A stretch of DNA of 64,000 nt from Liopterus haemorrhoidalis (GCA_963971575.1 OZ020611.1:201734419-201798418), one strand, 5' to 3'; positions 42,163 through 54,389 are shown, numbered from the stretch's first letter. The notes: generated from the letters alone by a model not told the origin. Numbers and translations are program-made.

Positions 42163-43164
42163 TCACACATAAAACAATAAGTTCGATTCTCTCAGGAAGA
42201 GTATCAGCCTGTCCATTAATACCCTGTCGTCATCTAAAGCAACTGGCAGATCATAGCACAGGCCTAAACTCTCCCTGACATCCTCAAACTGTATATACTC
42301 AGTTAAAAAGTGTAACACAGACAAATCTGTGTTACACGTCTCACAGATAGGGGACTCTTCACCTCGAAGGAGGTGTCCATGGGTCCACCAACAGTGACCT
42401 CTACGAAGGCGTGTGATGGTGGTTTCCTCCCTGCGGTTATTATTCTGCAGGAAGAACCCCATGGTTTAACGTCTCCCTTAATCTGTCGTAACTTAACGTT
42501 CTGTGTGTGGCTCCACTCATGTTGCCACATGTCTAAAACCAGGTGTTTCAGATGACTCTTTGCGTCATCTGGAAAAATGAAACTCACATCAATCATAGGT
42601 CTGTGGGAGGCGGATTTTGCAGCTGCATTTGCCGCTTCGTTGCCTTTAAAACCAACATGTCCCGGTATCCAAAACAGCTCGACCCTCACATTCTGAGCAT
42701 TCAGATTGTGGAGTAGCAACCGGATCTTTAGTACAAGAGGATGCACTGGATCTGGATCTTGGATACTGTTCAGGGCGCTCAGCGAGTCCGTCAAGATAAC
42801 ACTTGACCGACTTTGTTCTGACGACACAAAACACAGGGCCTTGAAAATAGCGTACAGCTCAGCAGTGTACACACGTTATGGAGTGTAGACGGTACTAAAA
42901 CTGTTGACGTGGGTTCAGAAAAATGAACACACACCCAACCCTGGTTCCGGATTTTGATCCGTCAGTAAAAATGACAGTATCCTCGAACCTAGGGACCAGT
43001 GTTCTTTGTAACTCATGTTGGTATTCGATAGGCAACGTAGTATCTTTATCAAACCGAGTTAATGTGAGATTCACAAGCGGACGCGGCAGCGTCCATGGTG
43101 GAACAGCACACAAAACGAAACTTGCGATTTCGGGCATATTTAAACCAATATCGCCCAAAGGCAA
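42163..43164 (-). pseudogene. LINE (R1/I-like) RNase H and zinc-finger tail, broken
   Basis: Read on the minus strand: LNLTLTRFDKD-like linker, FTDGSKSGTRVGC (first RNase H Asp), a TAG after PRQQF (about 42895), a frameshift near 42875, then YTAELYAIFKAL (Glu), ILTDSLSALNSI (Asp), WIPGHVGFKGNEAANAAA. In that last motif active enzymes have AD and this copy has AN. A further frameshift at about 42460 leads to TRLRRGHCWWTHGHLL and CETCNTDLSVLHFL, a C-terminal CCHC-like tail typical of these elements. The RT domain is missing. It is inactive. Confidence 0.78.
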
Positions 43165-44040
43165 GTATTAGTAGAAGTTTATCATTAGATATGTTGAATT
43201 CGGGAAGTTCTAAAAATTAATACTGACCTACTAAGGCTACCCAAAAAGTTCACGGCCTCGCCCACTAATGACATTTCTGACGAAAATAATACAATATGAT
43301 GTATGTGATGTTTAAACGGCTTTTAAGTTCTCCTAGACATGTAAAACTTTAAAACTATATTTTTAGTTTTGAATTAAAAATATAATCACAAACTTTTAAA
43401 TAACATTTCAGACAGGCAGATTGTTTAGAAATAATTTATTACACATCCAAATTGTAATTTAAAATTGTGTTTTACAACAACCACAATATTTTATAGTCTA
43501 CACATAAAATTAAAACTTGACGTAAATATATCAAGTTAGAAGTAACTAATTTTTTGCAAAACAAAAACTAGTCTCGAGACTTCTTCTAGTTGTTTAACTT
43601 TTATGGTGAGATTGTGTCATATAAGAAAATATCAGCGTCTAGCAATATATATTTAAAATGTTTAGGTTTCTTTATTGCTAAACTCACTGGTGAGTTTTTA
43701 TTGGCCACAAAACAACTAGAGTAATTTCAACGAAGAACGAACAATTTTCATCAAATCTTGATTTTGCGGATTAGTTCTATTACAGAATGTTGAAAAATAT
43801 TGTTTACATTGTTTCATTTTATATTTATAGATTAAAACCTGTGGTTTTCAAAGTAGAAATTTTGAGGTTACTACAATTGTTTCTTTTCGATTTTATTTTT
43901 AATACATTTGTGAAAGAAAATTTTTGTAATCTCGAATTCCTTTTCTTTGTGTTTTCCCATTACAGATTTACCATACTCAGGTGCAATCGGATCCTTACTT
44001 TCCAGTTTCCCCTAGATAGGTATTTTACACACAAGTAAAA
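43165..44040. other. No gene; one mariner-end-like stretch
   Basis: GGCTACCCAAAAAGTTCACG at about 43235-43254 resembles the terminal repeat of SETMAR-type mariners, but no partner or transposase was found. The rest is AT-rich. Confidence 0.35.
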
Positions 44041-44420
44041 ATGATGAGCGTTTTCCATTTAACTGCTGGTGTTCTGTTTCTTTTAGGAGACCATTTCAGA
44101 ATCTCTTTTGGCCACCTTTCTTCCTTCATCCTTTCAACATGTCTGTACCATCTTAGAGCGTTTTTATCCAACCGTTTTGAAACTGTTCAGGTAACTTCCA
44201 TTTCATTCCACATTCTTTCTGTTCTACACCTATTTTATTTTTTTTTTTGTACTGCAAACTTTTTATAAAATCTGGCTCGACAGTTCTTATTGTTATTTAG
44301 TTTGTTTGTACCAGGCCACGTTTCTCCTCCATATGTTGTGATTGTATCCACGGTGGTGTAAATTATTTCTTCTAAGACTTTATTGTCTTTCATTTCTATA
44401 GCTGTTCGCATTATCCTGTC
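44041..44420 (-). pseudogene. LINE ORF2 C-terminal relic
   Basis: On the minus strand: IMRTAIEMKDNKVLEEIIYT, then TITTYGGETWPGTNKL, and further RMWNEMEVT*TVSKRLDKNA, LRWYRHVERMKEERWPKEIL, KWSPKRNR. This follows the recalled tail of animal LINE ORF2 proteins (TYGSETW ... LRWYGHV.RM...RWPK.L..W.P..RR.RGRP). One TGA and frame changes between the blocks show decay. Clade undetermined. Confidence 0.65.
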
Positions 44421-44430
44421 AGGAATTCCA

Positions 44431-45764
44431 AAACAAGTACAGCCGTATCGTGAATAACTCGGTTAACGGAAAATCTCTATAGCGGCCCAGTATCAACGAC
44501 CAGTACGACTCAATAACACAATACTTCCTTCAAACTTTCAATGCTTTCCGACATCCCACAACTTTTGAAACTATCTGCAGTCCTACTCCTTTGACATCGA
44601 TACTTTTACAGGTATACTAACTTTACGTTTATTTTTTACTTAACTGTTTTATTTTTGTTGACATTTGTAATAAATAATCCTGATTGAGATATAGTCTTGT
44701 AAATAAAAACTATACTGGCATATAATTTTAATATAAAATGACATAATTCAACAACATTTAATAATTGGTTATTATAACCAAACTTTTATCTGTCACATCA
44801 GATTTTTAAGTTAGCAGTAAGAAGTATCAAAAGAAGGTGTTGAATGTGTCGCTAATACTACAGAAACAAGTCTTAGAAGTTTGAATGTGTAGTGAAAAGT
44901 ATAATGTAAAATATCCTTAACGTAGCTCAACAGATTACTAAATTTTGTTTCTAGCGGATGTTTTCAAACCTGATAAACTCAAATCGTAATAATAAATAAA
45001 AGAACAAAAACTATTTTGCATTTATTTTAACCCTTTTAGTAAATTAACACACCAAACAGTTAAAAATTGCAATGAACTCTTAAATTTTACACAATTAACA
45101 ATAAGAGTAATTAGTTAATTTATCAGTGAATTATGATCGGGCGTCTTATTTTTCGTATATCGTAACGTGGTTTCGAGGCATAACCGCAGGGAATTATGAA
45201 GTTGCGGTAATTTTGGGAAAAGGTAAATGGAGCTTTATCGGGTTAGGAAATATGACTGCGAGTGAGTTTGAAACGTTGTTGGAGATATTCCTTCTGACCA
45301 GGAATCTTATATAGAACACCAGGTACCAAGTCAAGTTAGATACCTCGCTTAAGTGCTGATTCTACAGTATAAAGTCCATTCTACATTATACTTTTTTCAA
45401 TACTTTTTTCAATACTATCCAACTCTGACGTCATTTCAACTTTTGATACTACAGAATATAGTGAGGGAAAAAATAAGAGACTGTGAAAAATTTTATATCT
45501 TCCATCTCTTATTACTTTTCATTGCCAACTTAAAAATTTTTAGGTTCAGATGGCAGACAACAATTTGGTTATAGTGATCCAATTTATAAATATTGTTTAA
45601 TTGTGCTAAGTTTATATTTAATTATATGATCCAAATAAACTTCTTATCAACTTAATAAACTACTAAAACTTAAGTCGTAAACAAAAACTAAAAAGTTGGT
45701 GTTGGTACGACTGAAAAGTACAGAACTGTCAATCAAAAATTTGACCGGGGGTAGTTTTGGATGA
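44431..45764. other. No feature recognised
   Basis: AT-rich sequence. A 62-codon frame at 45126-45314 (MNYDRASYFSYIV...) shows no domain I can name. Confidence 0.4.
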
Positions 45765-45809
45765 CTCAACCAAACACGCACCGCGGACCAGGGTGCGTGT
45801 TTGGTTGAG
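45765..45809. repeat. Perfect 18-bp hairpin
   Basis: CTCAACCAAACACGCACC (45765-45782) and its exact inverse (45792-45809) are separated by 9 nt. AACACTGGTC after it resembles a hAT-type terminal sequence, so it may be the remnant of a small hAT MITE. Confidence 0.75.
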
Positions 45810-47207
45810 AAACACTGGTCTAAATGACAAAATTAAAAACTGATTTATTAAATGCCACTAATATATAGAAAAGTAAAGATCTGTGCACCAATGGTTATCT
45901 GTTAGAACCACCGCTTTTCTTTATTATTTTTCTCAAAAAATTTAATAATAAATTCATTAATGTTGATTTTATGATATTAAAACTTAATAAAATTAATATA
46001 TATATTTTTTTTTGAAACATTAATTTTGAGACTTAAAGGGTTAAATATACTTTCACTGTTTAAAATAAAGTCATCCGGTCTTGTCTTAGGCTTGGTTTTT
46101 AAGTATTGTTGTATTTTCTTATAAAGTTTTATTACCATTCTGGACATAACATATTTCAAATTTTATTTTTCCACCGTATGTCCCTACCTAACGACAGGTA
46201 ATAAAAACTGTACTGAAAAATATATGAATTCCATATTTAAATATCAGTGACATAAAAGTCTGTAACATTTCCAAGAAAAAATTGCAGTTAAAACAAGGTC
46301 ATTTTTAGGCTTGTATGTCTCTTTAAAAATTCATAAGTAAAACAGTTTTGGCCTCTCCTGGCGCTACTTTCTCGCTAGCCATTATGAAAGTTTAAGCGTG
46401 CCACGTGCTTCCCTCTTCTCGGTCATGTTCATAACTAACAAACAGCGCACAGAGGGCGGCACCCATGGGAAACACTGTCGGGACCTTCCTGCGAGATACA
46501 TCGATCACGTGGCTTGCTCATGACATACATACCATCTTGCTACATCCGCGTACTTCCGTCTAAAAACATCGCTACACAAAAATAATGTCAACATTAAATA
46601 AGGTGGACACATTTGAGGGTTGACAATTGAAGAGTAATTTTTTTTAGTATTAATTTATATATAATGTTAACGTGTTTAGGTAGTTCAAGGTATTTGCGAT
46701 ATATCTTGTATACAGACGGGATGACAACTTTTACCTTGAAACATACGACAATAACATTAATATCTACATTTTTTGCGATTGCTACTCCCTATATTAACTT
46801 TCCAAACTATTCTGATTCGTGAATCAGAATAGTTCGGAATGATAATAAACTCCAGCAGCTCTTCATTTGAACACCCAATACCTACCACCAGATGTTCCGC
46901 ACGAAACCAATTACATCACAGCACTGAAGGTGATAATGAACCTAACTAACAATTACAATAATATTTTATTGCCCCCAATAAAAAAAAGGCGTTTGAATCT
47001 TGAACCATTGAGATTCGACTGCCATTGAAAAAGTTTTAATCTATTTGAAATACAAATATACAGCTGAGTGACTATTCAGTTACAGGGCTGATATCTTTAG
47101 ATCTCTTATAATTCAGACAGTATGTCAGTAAGTCATAGGACAGTCCCGCATTTTGATTGGGTGTCCCGCATTCTAACGTTTGTGCACTTCAGTTGATTTC
47201 TTGACTT
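45810..47207. other. No gene; short palindrome and a GC-richer stretch
   Basis: A 14-bp-arm palindrome lies at 46805-46834. The stretch 46370-46570 is less AT-rich than its surroundings but has no frame, terminal repeat or RNA signal that I can support. Confidence 0.4.
46805..46834. repeat. Near-perfect palindrome
   Basis: AACTATTCTGATTC, a 2-nt centre GT, then the exact inverse GAATCAGAATAGTT. It may mark the centre of a deleted foldback element. Confidence 0.75.
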
Positions 47208-47340
47208 ATATTTGAAGATTTGGGAAGTGAGGACCCTTGTTTTTTTTTGCTCTTCACTTGGATTTGGGAGGTGAGGACCTTTTTTTTGTGCTTTTCACGT
47301 ATATTTGGATAGTGACGACCTTTTTTTCTTGCTTTGTCTC
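47208..47340. repeat. Minisatellite, three degenerate units
   Basis: Three units of about 45-50 bp carry variants of GATTTGGGAAGTGAGGACC followed by a T-run and CTTTTCAC/CTCTTCAC. Just upstream, GTCCCGCATT also occurs twice. Confidence 0.55.
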
Positions 47341-47715
47341 GCATTGCCTTCTTAAGATAATGGTCACCCTATAGTAGTGCAGTGTTATTTATTTGTTTTT
47401 GCTGGAATTATTTTTCTATGGATCACTAGCTGTTTCAATAGTTTTTTTATCGGTAATTTCTATTTTGTATTTGAAAAGCTTGTTTTTGCCCCAGTTCTAG
47501 TTTTTTTTTGCCTACCGCTACATTCATATACATATAAGGGAGGTACAGTAGAACCTCGATTATCCGGACTTCGATTATCCGAATTTTCGATTATCCGGAT
47601 TATTTTAAACGAGGAAATTATTTTACGAATTCGCTGTTTCGCCGCTGTGTACCGGTTTTCACGTCATGACGTGACTGGACGTGCGATTTAAATATTTTAT
47701 TTTAATATTACCGAT

Positions 47716-47770
47716 ATGTCATCGAAAAGAAAACGTGTTGTACTTTAAAAGACAAATTAGATATCATGAT
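47716..47770 (+). pseudogene. Tigger/CENP-B-like transposase N-terminal relic
   Basis: ATG opens MSSKRKRVVL. After a stop and a one-base frame change the sequence reads KDKLDIM, matching the recalled start of Tigger transposases (MSSKRKRVVLSL..KLDII), part of the N-terminal helix-turn-helix. The rest of the protein is absent. Confidence 0.6.
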
Positions 47771-47789
47771 ACAATGATATATAAAAAAC

Positions 47790-48498
47790 CAGTGGCGGAG
47801 GGAAGCCTCCGCTAGACTTGCCATCCTAAAAAAAAAAAAAAATAAAAACAAAAAATTTAATTTAAAATTTTTTTTTTTTTAAATATTTAGATAAATCTTC
47901 AAAAATACATCAAATTATGTTCTATACAAATTTTTGTCCAAGGCTTACTTTTTTTGTTTACTTGTTACGAATTAATTATCATGACCATGGAAACGTTACA
48001 TATAAATATGAAAAAATTGAGACTTGGAAAAATTTTAAATAATTTCACAAAAAATTTTCAAAATTTTTCTTTTTATCAAAAAACTTCTCAAATAAAAGTT
48101 ATTATTTATTGCATTTATAGTAACTTTTGTTCAATAAATTTTTTCGAAATATTTTTCTGTTGCTAAATATTCGCAAAAATCGACACGAGTAAACTTCCAT
48201 TTCTATTCAAACGATCTTTATAAAAAACAATAAGGTTCTTCCCATTTGATAGGAGAATTTTTTAGTACCAAAACGAATTCTCTAAGTTGAACCGTTCTTG
48301 AGTTATCGTGTATACATACAGACACACACACAGACACACACACAGACACACACACAGACACACACACATACGGACGGCACTTCGAAAATAGGTTTTTTGG
48401 ATTCCCTGGACCATGAAACGTGGTCATCAGTCAAAATCTCGACATCGAAAATTTTCGCGATTACAATACTTGCTATTATATATTAAGGTCGGGCAAGT
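47790..48498 (+). mobile_element. Family C repeat, copy 1
   Basis: Starts CAGTGGCGGAGGGAAGCCTC, where GCGGAGG/CCTCCGC forms a hairpin, and ends GATTACAATACTTGC then GGGCAAGT. It contains a (CAGACACACACA)n run at about 48319-48369 and AATAGGTTTTTTGGATTCCC. AAAAAC borders both sides, a low-complexity possible duplication. The second copy is 57544-58064. Confidence 0.65.
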
Positions 48499-49010
48499 AA
48501 AAACAAAGTGAAAAAATTACACAGTTTACTGAATGTATATAAATCAATAAAAAAAGATTCATGCTTAATGTACCTAATTTTACTTTTCTATTTTTCCTCA
48601 CTTTATTTTTCGATTATCCGGACTTCTCGTTATCTATACTACCTTCATCCCCGACCTAGTCCGAATAATCGAGGTTCTACTGTATTTTGATCATACCGAT
48701 TTTGACATTTTTAAATTTCGATGGATGTATACGAATTGAGGTTCCTACCTAATGTTTTTACTATTTTTAATACGATGTCTGTCGGTCTCTCTGTATGTGT
48801 GTCTTTTCTTAGACACTTATAAAGCGAATTTAGCTAAAAGGATTTTTATGAAACTTCATTTTTAAGCTTTTTACAGCAATGCCATCAGTCAACCAACTTT
48901 CTGTAAAAATCGGTTATATAGAAATATGATTTTTCGTATCGGTTTTAAGATATTTGCGGATATTTCGCAAGAGAGAAATATTTCGAAAAAAAAAAAAAAA
49001 AGATTAACAA

Positions 49011-50043
49011 AAGATGCTGTACAAGTAATAAGTAACAACTTTTATTTGAGACATTTTTTCATGCAACTTAATATATTTTTCTTTTTTTATATTTTTGCCA
49101 TATTCAGTCGTCAAAAAAACTCCTGGTCTGATTTAAACCCCCAAAAACCTTATCATTTTTTTAAAAATTATTATTATTATTATTTTTAAGTTGTATGTTA
49201 ATCGACCACAAAATCAACAAGAATATTTTATAATTCAACTTCTAACCCCATCTAACTTCATAACTAGCAACGTAAAACAAAAATAAAATATATATAATTA
49301 ACAACGTTTACGGGGGTTTGAGACAAACAGGAACTTTATTAAAGAGTGACGCTGTATGTAATGTTTCCATGATTACTGTAAATAATTTCTTTGTTAGAAA
49401 TAGTTTTACGATAGTGCTCCGCGATGAATTCTTCTCCTGAAAAGTGCACCGCGGCTCAAAAAGTTTGCCTTAGAAAAAAGAATTAATATTTGGGTGACGG
49501 GTTTTATAAATTTTGCTTTTAAGGTGACCCCCATAAAAATAATTCACACGGCGTCAAATAAGAAGATCTACAGGGCCAGATTCTTTCGCCACCTCGACCA
49601 ATCTGTCGATTTGGAGAACAGTGATCTAAATATTATAAGTGCGCCAAAGACACCCGTCATGTTGGAACCAGACCTCCTGATTTCCATGCGCTATTTCGTC
49701 AATTGCAGGGCCAACCTTAGTGACAAAAAGATTTTAGTATATCTCGAAAAATATATATTTTTTTAATTTACGATATCCGTCTATCGTTTTTATCAAAATT
49801 TCTTCAAGATTGTTTCTATCGCTATTGTTCCTCCGATTTTCTAATAAAATACCATAATAAGATTTAAAAACAATGTGTATTAATAGTCTCATTTTCAAAC
49901 CCGTCAAATTCAGGGCGATGCGTGATTATTCAAAAAATAAATTCATTATGAATTTTCCCACGTTTGTAGTAAAAGAAATAAGAAAACTAAAAATATCAAA
50001 ATCGACTGCAAAAGTTTTCCGTATCATTAGAAGCATTAACCCG
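49011..50043. other. No feature recognised
   Basis: AT-rich sequence. Frames at 49494-49766 and 49873-50064 have no recognisable domain. A 13-16 nt G-run begins at about 50044. Confidence 0.4.
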
Positions 50044-50060
50044 GCGGGGGGGGGGGGGGA

Positions 50061-50446
50061 TTAAAGGTTTTGGGGCTAGAGTTTTTTTTTTCGCATGTTT
50101 TTGTCAAAAATCGTGTTAAAAAAGGAAATTTAAAAAAAAAACTACTGTTCGTTCCTGAATCTACTTCTTTCGATTCCACAAGCTTTGTTTTGATACCACA
50201 CAATAAATTTAAAAAAAAATTATATTTTTTTTCAACCACCCAAAAAAATTGATATTTTTCGAAAAACTAATATAATCAAAAATTCCTGTTGACCTTTTCC
50301 GGTTCTCATCGGTGTACAATATTGAGAATATTTTCAGATTTTTAATTCAACCCAATTTTAATTCAAGGGAAAATATTTTTGACAGACGGACACATGAGGG
50401 ACATGTTATAAAGGTTTGTTTGTCATACCTACAAAACCTGGAAATG
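50061..50446 (+). mobile_element. Family A repeat, right part
   Basis: Carries TTTTTGTCAAAAATCGTGTT, a TTTGATACCACACAATAAA module, a CTTTTCCGGTTCTCATCGG tract and the terminus CATACCTACAAAACCTGGAA (about 50427-50446). The left half was not found. Confidence 0.5.
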
Positions 50447-51390
50447 GAATGAAATAAAAATGTGTTTTCCTACTTTAAACAATATTTGTCACATAGGTTT
50501 TTGCTGTTTAATCAATAATAAAGTAAAATATTTTAAGTTTTTAAGTTGATGTCCCTCCGAAACCGTCTCAATAAAAATAGTGAGATGCCATGTGGTCTAT
50601 GTTCGAATCCCGATTTTGTTACGTCATTGTACCAAATTACGTGAAATTATATACCGTTGTTGTTGCGTGAATCTCAAACAAACAGACATTTTTTGATAGT
50701 ATCTTACCTGAAACGTGTGGAAATGAAGTTTGTGAACGAAAAGTAAAAACGAAAAACAGATATAGCTTATATTATTGTGCAATAAATTCATTTAAATAAA
50801 GTTTTTCATCACACAATGTATTTTTCTTATCCGTATTATATTCTGAATATTTCTGCTTAGATTCGCCCCTTAATGATGCAAATTATTAAAGTAAATATAA
50901 CACTCCAGTAAATTTTAATTCTATATATTTTAAGTTGGAATGAAGTAACAGGTACCCAGTGTAAACAGTTTTATACTCAGTCTGAAATATGATTCAACTT
51001 TTTAATTAATATGTTTATCTTTTGAAATTGTATTTGCACAAAGAATCATTATTTCTACATAATTTATTTCTTCAATTTAAATCTTGATTTATCTGGAAAA
51101 ATAAAAGTAAAGTAATGCTAAAACTAATGTTGAGATATTCATTAGAACTTAACAGACGATATCTTGAAGGTAACTAGTAAGTAGACATAGGCTCGGTGTA
51201 TTCAACTTTGGTTAAATATTGGTTAGTGATAACGGTAGTTAAATTTGTTGCTGCAAATTGTTATGGCTAATCAGTAGTTAAGTGTATTTGACATTTAACT
51301 AGTACTTGAAAAGACTAGAGCATAGACATCAAAAGGTTATATGAGAATTACGGAGAATAAGAGACATATTTTTTTGGATTTTATTTTAAA
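50447..51390. other. No gene; weak tRNA-like stretch
   Basis: At about 50565-50640 a B-box-like TGTTCGAATCCCG follows GTGAGATGCCATGTGG and may be an old SINE promoter. The remainder is AT-rich and featureless. Confidence 0.35.
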
Positions 51391-53962
51391 CTAGCTGAGT
51401 ACCCGTGCTTCGCTACGGTTTATTGACGGTTTGCCATCATCGTGCAATTATTAATTTACTATTGAATTTACCCCTTTACGGATGAAATTTAAAAAACTTT
51501 CAAAATGCTTTCTAAATATTTTAAATAGAAAATTATGTACCAAAATGGAATGTTATAACTCAGGAATTACAAAGGTTTCTATAATTTACCCCAAATGTAG
51601 ATTTACCACTTTAGGGGTTGATTAGGGCAAAATTCTGAATTACTGTTTCAAAAATTTGTATGGGTAACCTTTGTAATCAAAAACCAAGTCAATATCTCAT
51701 TGGTCCTAAGGTATATTGAGGAATCCTTCAAATCACATTTCACCCCTTAGGGCTCGAATTTCGAAAAATCTCTTCTTAGTGGGTGCTTATATCACGGAAG
51801 GAATATACCGAATTTCGTGTCTCTATATCCAAGGGAAGTTCTATCGAATATAAATACCCATTTATACCCCCCCCCATTTACATTTAGAGATGAAATTTTA
51901 AAAGACTGTCAAAACTATCTCGAGATATTTGAAAAAGACACCGGTGTGCCAAAAATGAATGTTATAACTTAATAAACACAGGAAATACGACGGGTTGTAT
52001 AATTCACCCCGATTATAGATTTACCTCTTTAGGAGTTGATTAGGAAAGAATCCAGAAATAAAATTTTCGGCATTTGTATGGTTAATCTTTATAAGCAAAA
52101 GCCAAGTCGATATCTTATTGGTACTAAAAGATATTAAGGAATCCTTGGTATCACATTTCAGCCCTTAGGGATTGAATTTCGTAAAATTCCGTCTTAGTGG
52201 GTAGTTACGTCATACAGGGAATATGCTTTACGAATATCATGTATCTTGTCCAGAGGACGTTCTATCGAGTAAAAAATACCCATTACCCCCTTTACGGGTG
52301 ACATTTTTAAAAACTGTCAAAACCATTTCGAGATATTTTAAAAAGACACCGATATGCCAAAAAGGAATATTATAACTCAATAAACACGGGAAATACGAAG
52401 GGTTGTATAATTCACCCCGATTGTAGACCCTTATAGGGGTTGATTCGGACGACATCCTGAAATAAGTTTTTCGGCATTTGTATGGGTAATCTTTGTAAGC
52501 AAAATCCAAGACGATATCTTATTGGTCCTAAGAGGTATTGAGGAATCCTTGAAATCATATTTCACCCCTTTTCACTTCTTAGGATTGGAATTTCGAAAAA
52601 TCCCGTCTTAGTGGGTGCTTACGTCATGAAGGGAATATACTATACGAATTTTCGAATTATCGAATACAAAATTCCCATTTACCCCTTAAGGGTGATATTT
52701 TAAAAACTGTCAATACCATTTCGAAATATTTTGAAGACACATATGCCAAAAAGAATTTTATAACTCAACAAACACAGGGAATATGGTGGGTTGTATAATT
52801 AACCCTGTTCGGAAATTCACCACTTTAGGGGTGGATTAGAACAAAATCCTGAAATAAGTTTTTCAACAGTTATATGGGTAATCTTTGTAAGTAAAAACCA
52901 AGACGATATCTTATTGGTCCGTAGAGATATTTAGAAATCCTTGAAATTATATTTAACCCCTTAGGGGTTGAATTTCGAAAAATTCCGTCTTAGTGTATGC
53001 TTACTTCATGAAGGGAATATACTTTGCGAATATCATGTATCTATGTCCAAGGGATGTTCTATCAAATAAAAAATAACCTTTTACCCCTTTAGGGGTGAAA
53101 TTTTGAAAAACTGTCAAAATCATTTCGAGATATTTTAAAAAGACATCTATATGCCAAATAGGAATTTTATAACTCAACCAACACAGAAAATACGGCGGTT
53201 TCTATAATTGTTTCTGATTGTAGATTCACCCTTTTAGGGGACGATTAGGACAAAATCTTGAAATAAGTTTTTTAACATTTATAAGGATAATCTTTATAAG
53301 CAAAAACCAAGGCGGTATATTATTGACCTAAAAGAAATTGAGGAATCCGTGTAAACACATTTCACCCCTTTTCACCCCTGAGAGGTCGAATTTCGAAAAA
53401 TCATTTCTTAGGGGGTTCTTAAGTCATAAAAGGGATATAATCCCCGAATTTTATGTTTCTTTGTCTAAACGAAATTCCATCGAATAAAAAATACCAATTT
53501 ACTCCTTTAGGGGTGGAAATTAAAAAAACGGTCAAAACACTTTCTAAATATTTTAAAAAGGCACCTATATGCCAAAAAGGAATTTTATAACACAATAAAC
53601 ACAGAAGATGCGAAGGGTTCTATAATTCACCCTGATTGTAGATTCACCCCTTTAGGGGTCGATTAGAATAAAATCCTGAAATAAGTTTTTTAATATTTAC
53701 ATGAGTAATCATTGTGAGCAAAAACTAAGTCGATATCTTATTGGACCTAAGAGATATTAAGAAAACCGTGAAGCCATATTTTACCCCTTTTAACCCCCTT
53801 TTCACCCACTTAGAGGATGAGTTTCGAAAAATCCGTTCTTAGTGGGTGCTTACGTCATGGAGGGAATATACTCGCCGAATTTAATGATTGTAGGTTCAGT
53901 GGTTTGGGCTGGGCGTTGATTATGAGTAGGTAGCTTAGTTACGATTTTATATATATAGATAT
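51391..53962 (+). mobile_element. Element built of six ~405-bp tandem units
   Basis: The 5' end is AAACTAGCTGAGTACCCGTG then CTTCGCTACGG; the 3' end is GGTTCAGTGGTTTGGGCTGG then GCGTTGAT...ATATATATAGAT. Between them ACCCCTTTA[C/G]GG(G)TGAAAT-type starts recur at about 51473, 51880, 52288, 52682, 53085 and 53505. Each is followed by ACTGTCAAAA, TTTCGAGATATTTTAAAAAG, a GGTTGAATTTCGAAAAAT tract and TTAGTGGGTGCTTACGTCAT. I saw no ORF. Similar end sequences are, as I recall, widespread in arthropod genomes, but I cannot name the class. Confidence 0.7.
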
Positions 53963-54389
53963 GTTCAAACCATTTCCCTTCAACAATAATACAATTGGCC
54001 ATACTTTCATTCCACTTCTTAAAAGCTCCCAAACAATATTGTTCCGGAATACTTTCAAAATAAACGAATTGCAACATCAATTTCTATCTCAGACGAAAAC
54101 CTTCTACTCCGTAATTTTTTAAGCCTAAAAATTAGCCATTACGCTCATTGACAAATCAAGGCAGTATGGCTGCCAAAATCTGGAGAATTGAAACTGCTAT
54201 ATGGAAAGACGCATTCTCATGATACTACTTAATGTTAAAAATAATAGTATATTTTGGGAAATTACCAGAATTGACGTGATAATATTATTTTTGCGTTAGT
54301 TGAAGCGAAAAGTACATTTTTCATTAATTCGAAAGATTGACTAATTTGCGGCAAAACCTTTCATCCCACAAAAAAGCTTTTGTTTTAAA
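53963..54389. other. No feature recognised
   Basis: AT-rich sequence without supported features. Confidence 0.4.

Larger units (their letters stand above)
47546..48682 (+). mobile_element. Tigger/pogo-type element relic
   Basis: The ends CAGTAGAACCTCGATTATCC (left) and inverted right CAGTAGAACCTCGATTATTC are Tigger-style. TA flanks at 47544-47545 and 48683-48684. GATTATCCGGA motifs repeat just inside the left end. A transposase N-terminus relic starts at 47716, and a family C repeat occupies 47790-48498. Confidence 0.85.
47526..49010 (+). mobile_element. Family B repeat, copy 2, interrupted
   Basis: The left part CATATAAGGGAGGTA stops at 47545 and the right part TTTTGATCATACCGATTTTG resumes at 48685. 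Without the insert it aligns to GGGAGGTATTGTGATCATAC of the 61251 copy. CGAATTGAGGTTCCTACC, GTCTGTCGGTCTCTCTG, TTTTTATGAAACTTCAT and CTGTAAAAATCGGTTATA follow. Non-coding. Confidence 0.65.

Noticed and set aside
45126..45314. 62-codon ORF (MNYDRASYFSYIV...) as a host gene
   Set aside because: No domain, no splice or promoter context that I can support, and size within chance for AT-rich DNA.
46370..46570. Less AT-rich stretch considered as an exon or regulatory island
   Set aside because: No open frame, splice pattern, terminal repeat or RNA structure could be supported.
48298..48486. Frames with TQTHTQTHTQ or CVCVCVCV peptides here and at 57541-57790
   Set aside because: They are translations of the (CAGACACACACA)n and (GTGT)n tracts in family C repeats.
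49494..49766. 90-codon ORF considered as a gene
   Set aside because: No recognisable motif, and the surrounding DNA is repeat-rich without gene signals.
51190..51295. Possible small MITE with GTATTCAACTTTGGTTAA and an inverted partner
   Set aside because: The two ends match too poorly and no target duplication was found.
51391..53962. Tandem array considered as a CRISPR array or centromeric satellite
   Set aside because: Units are about 405 bp and diverged, with unique outer ends and no short repeat-spacer pattern; only six units.
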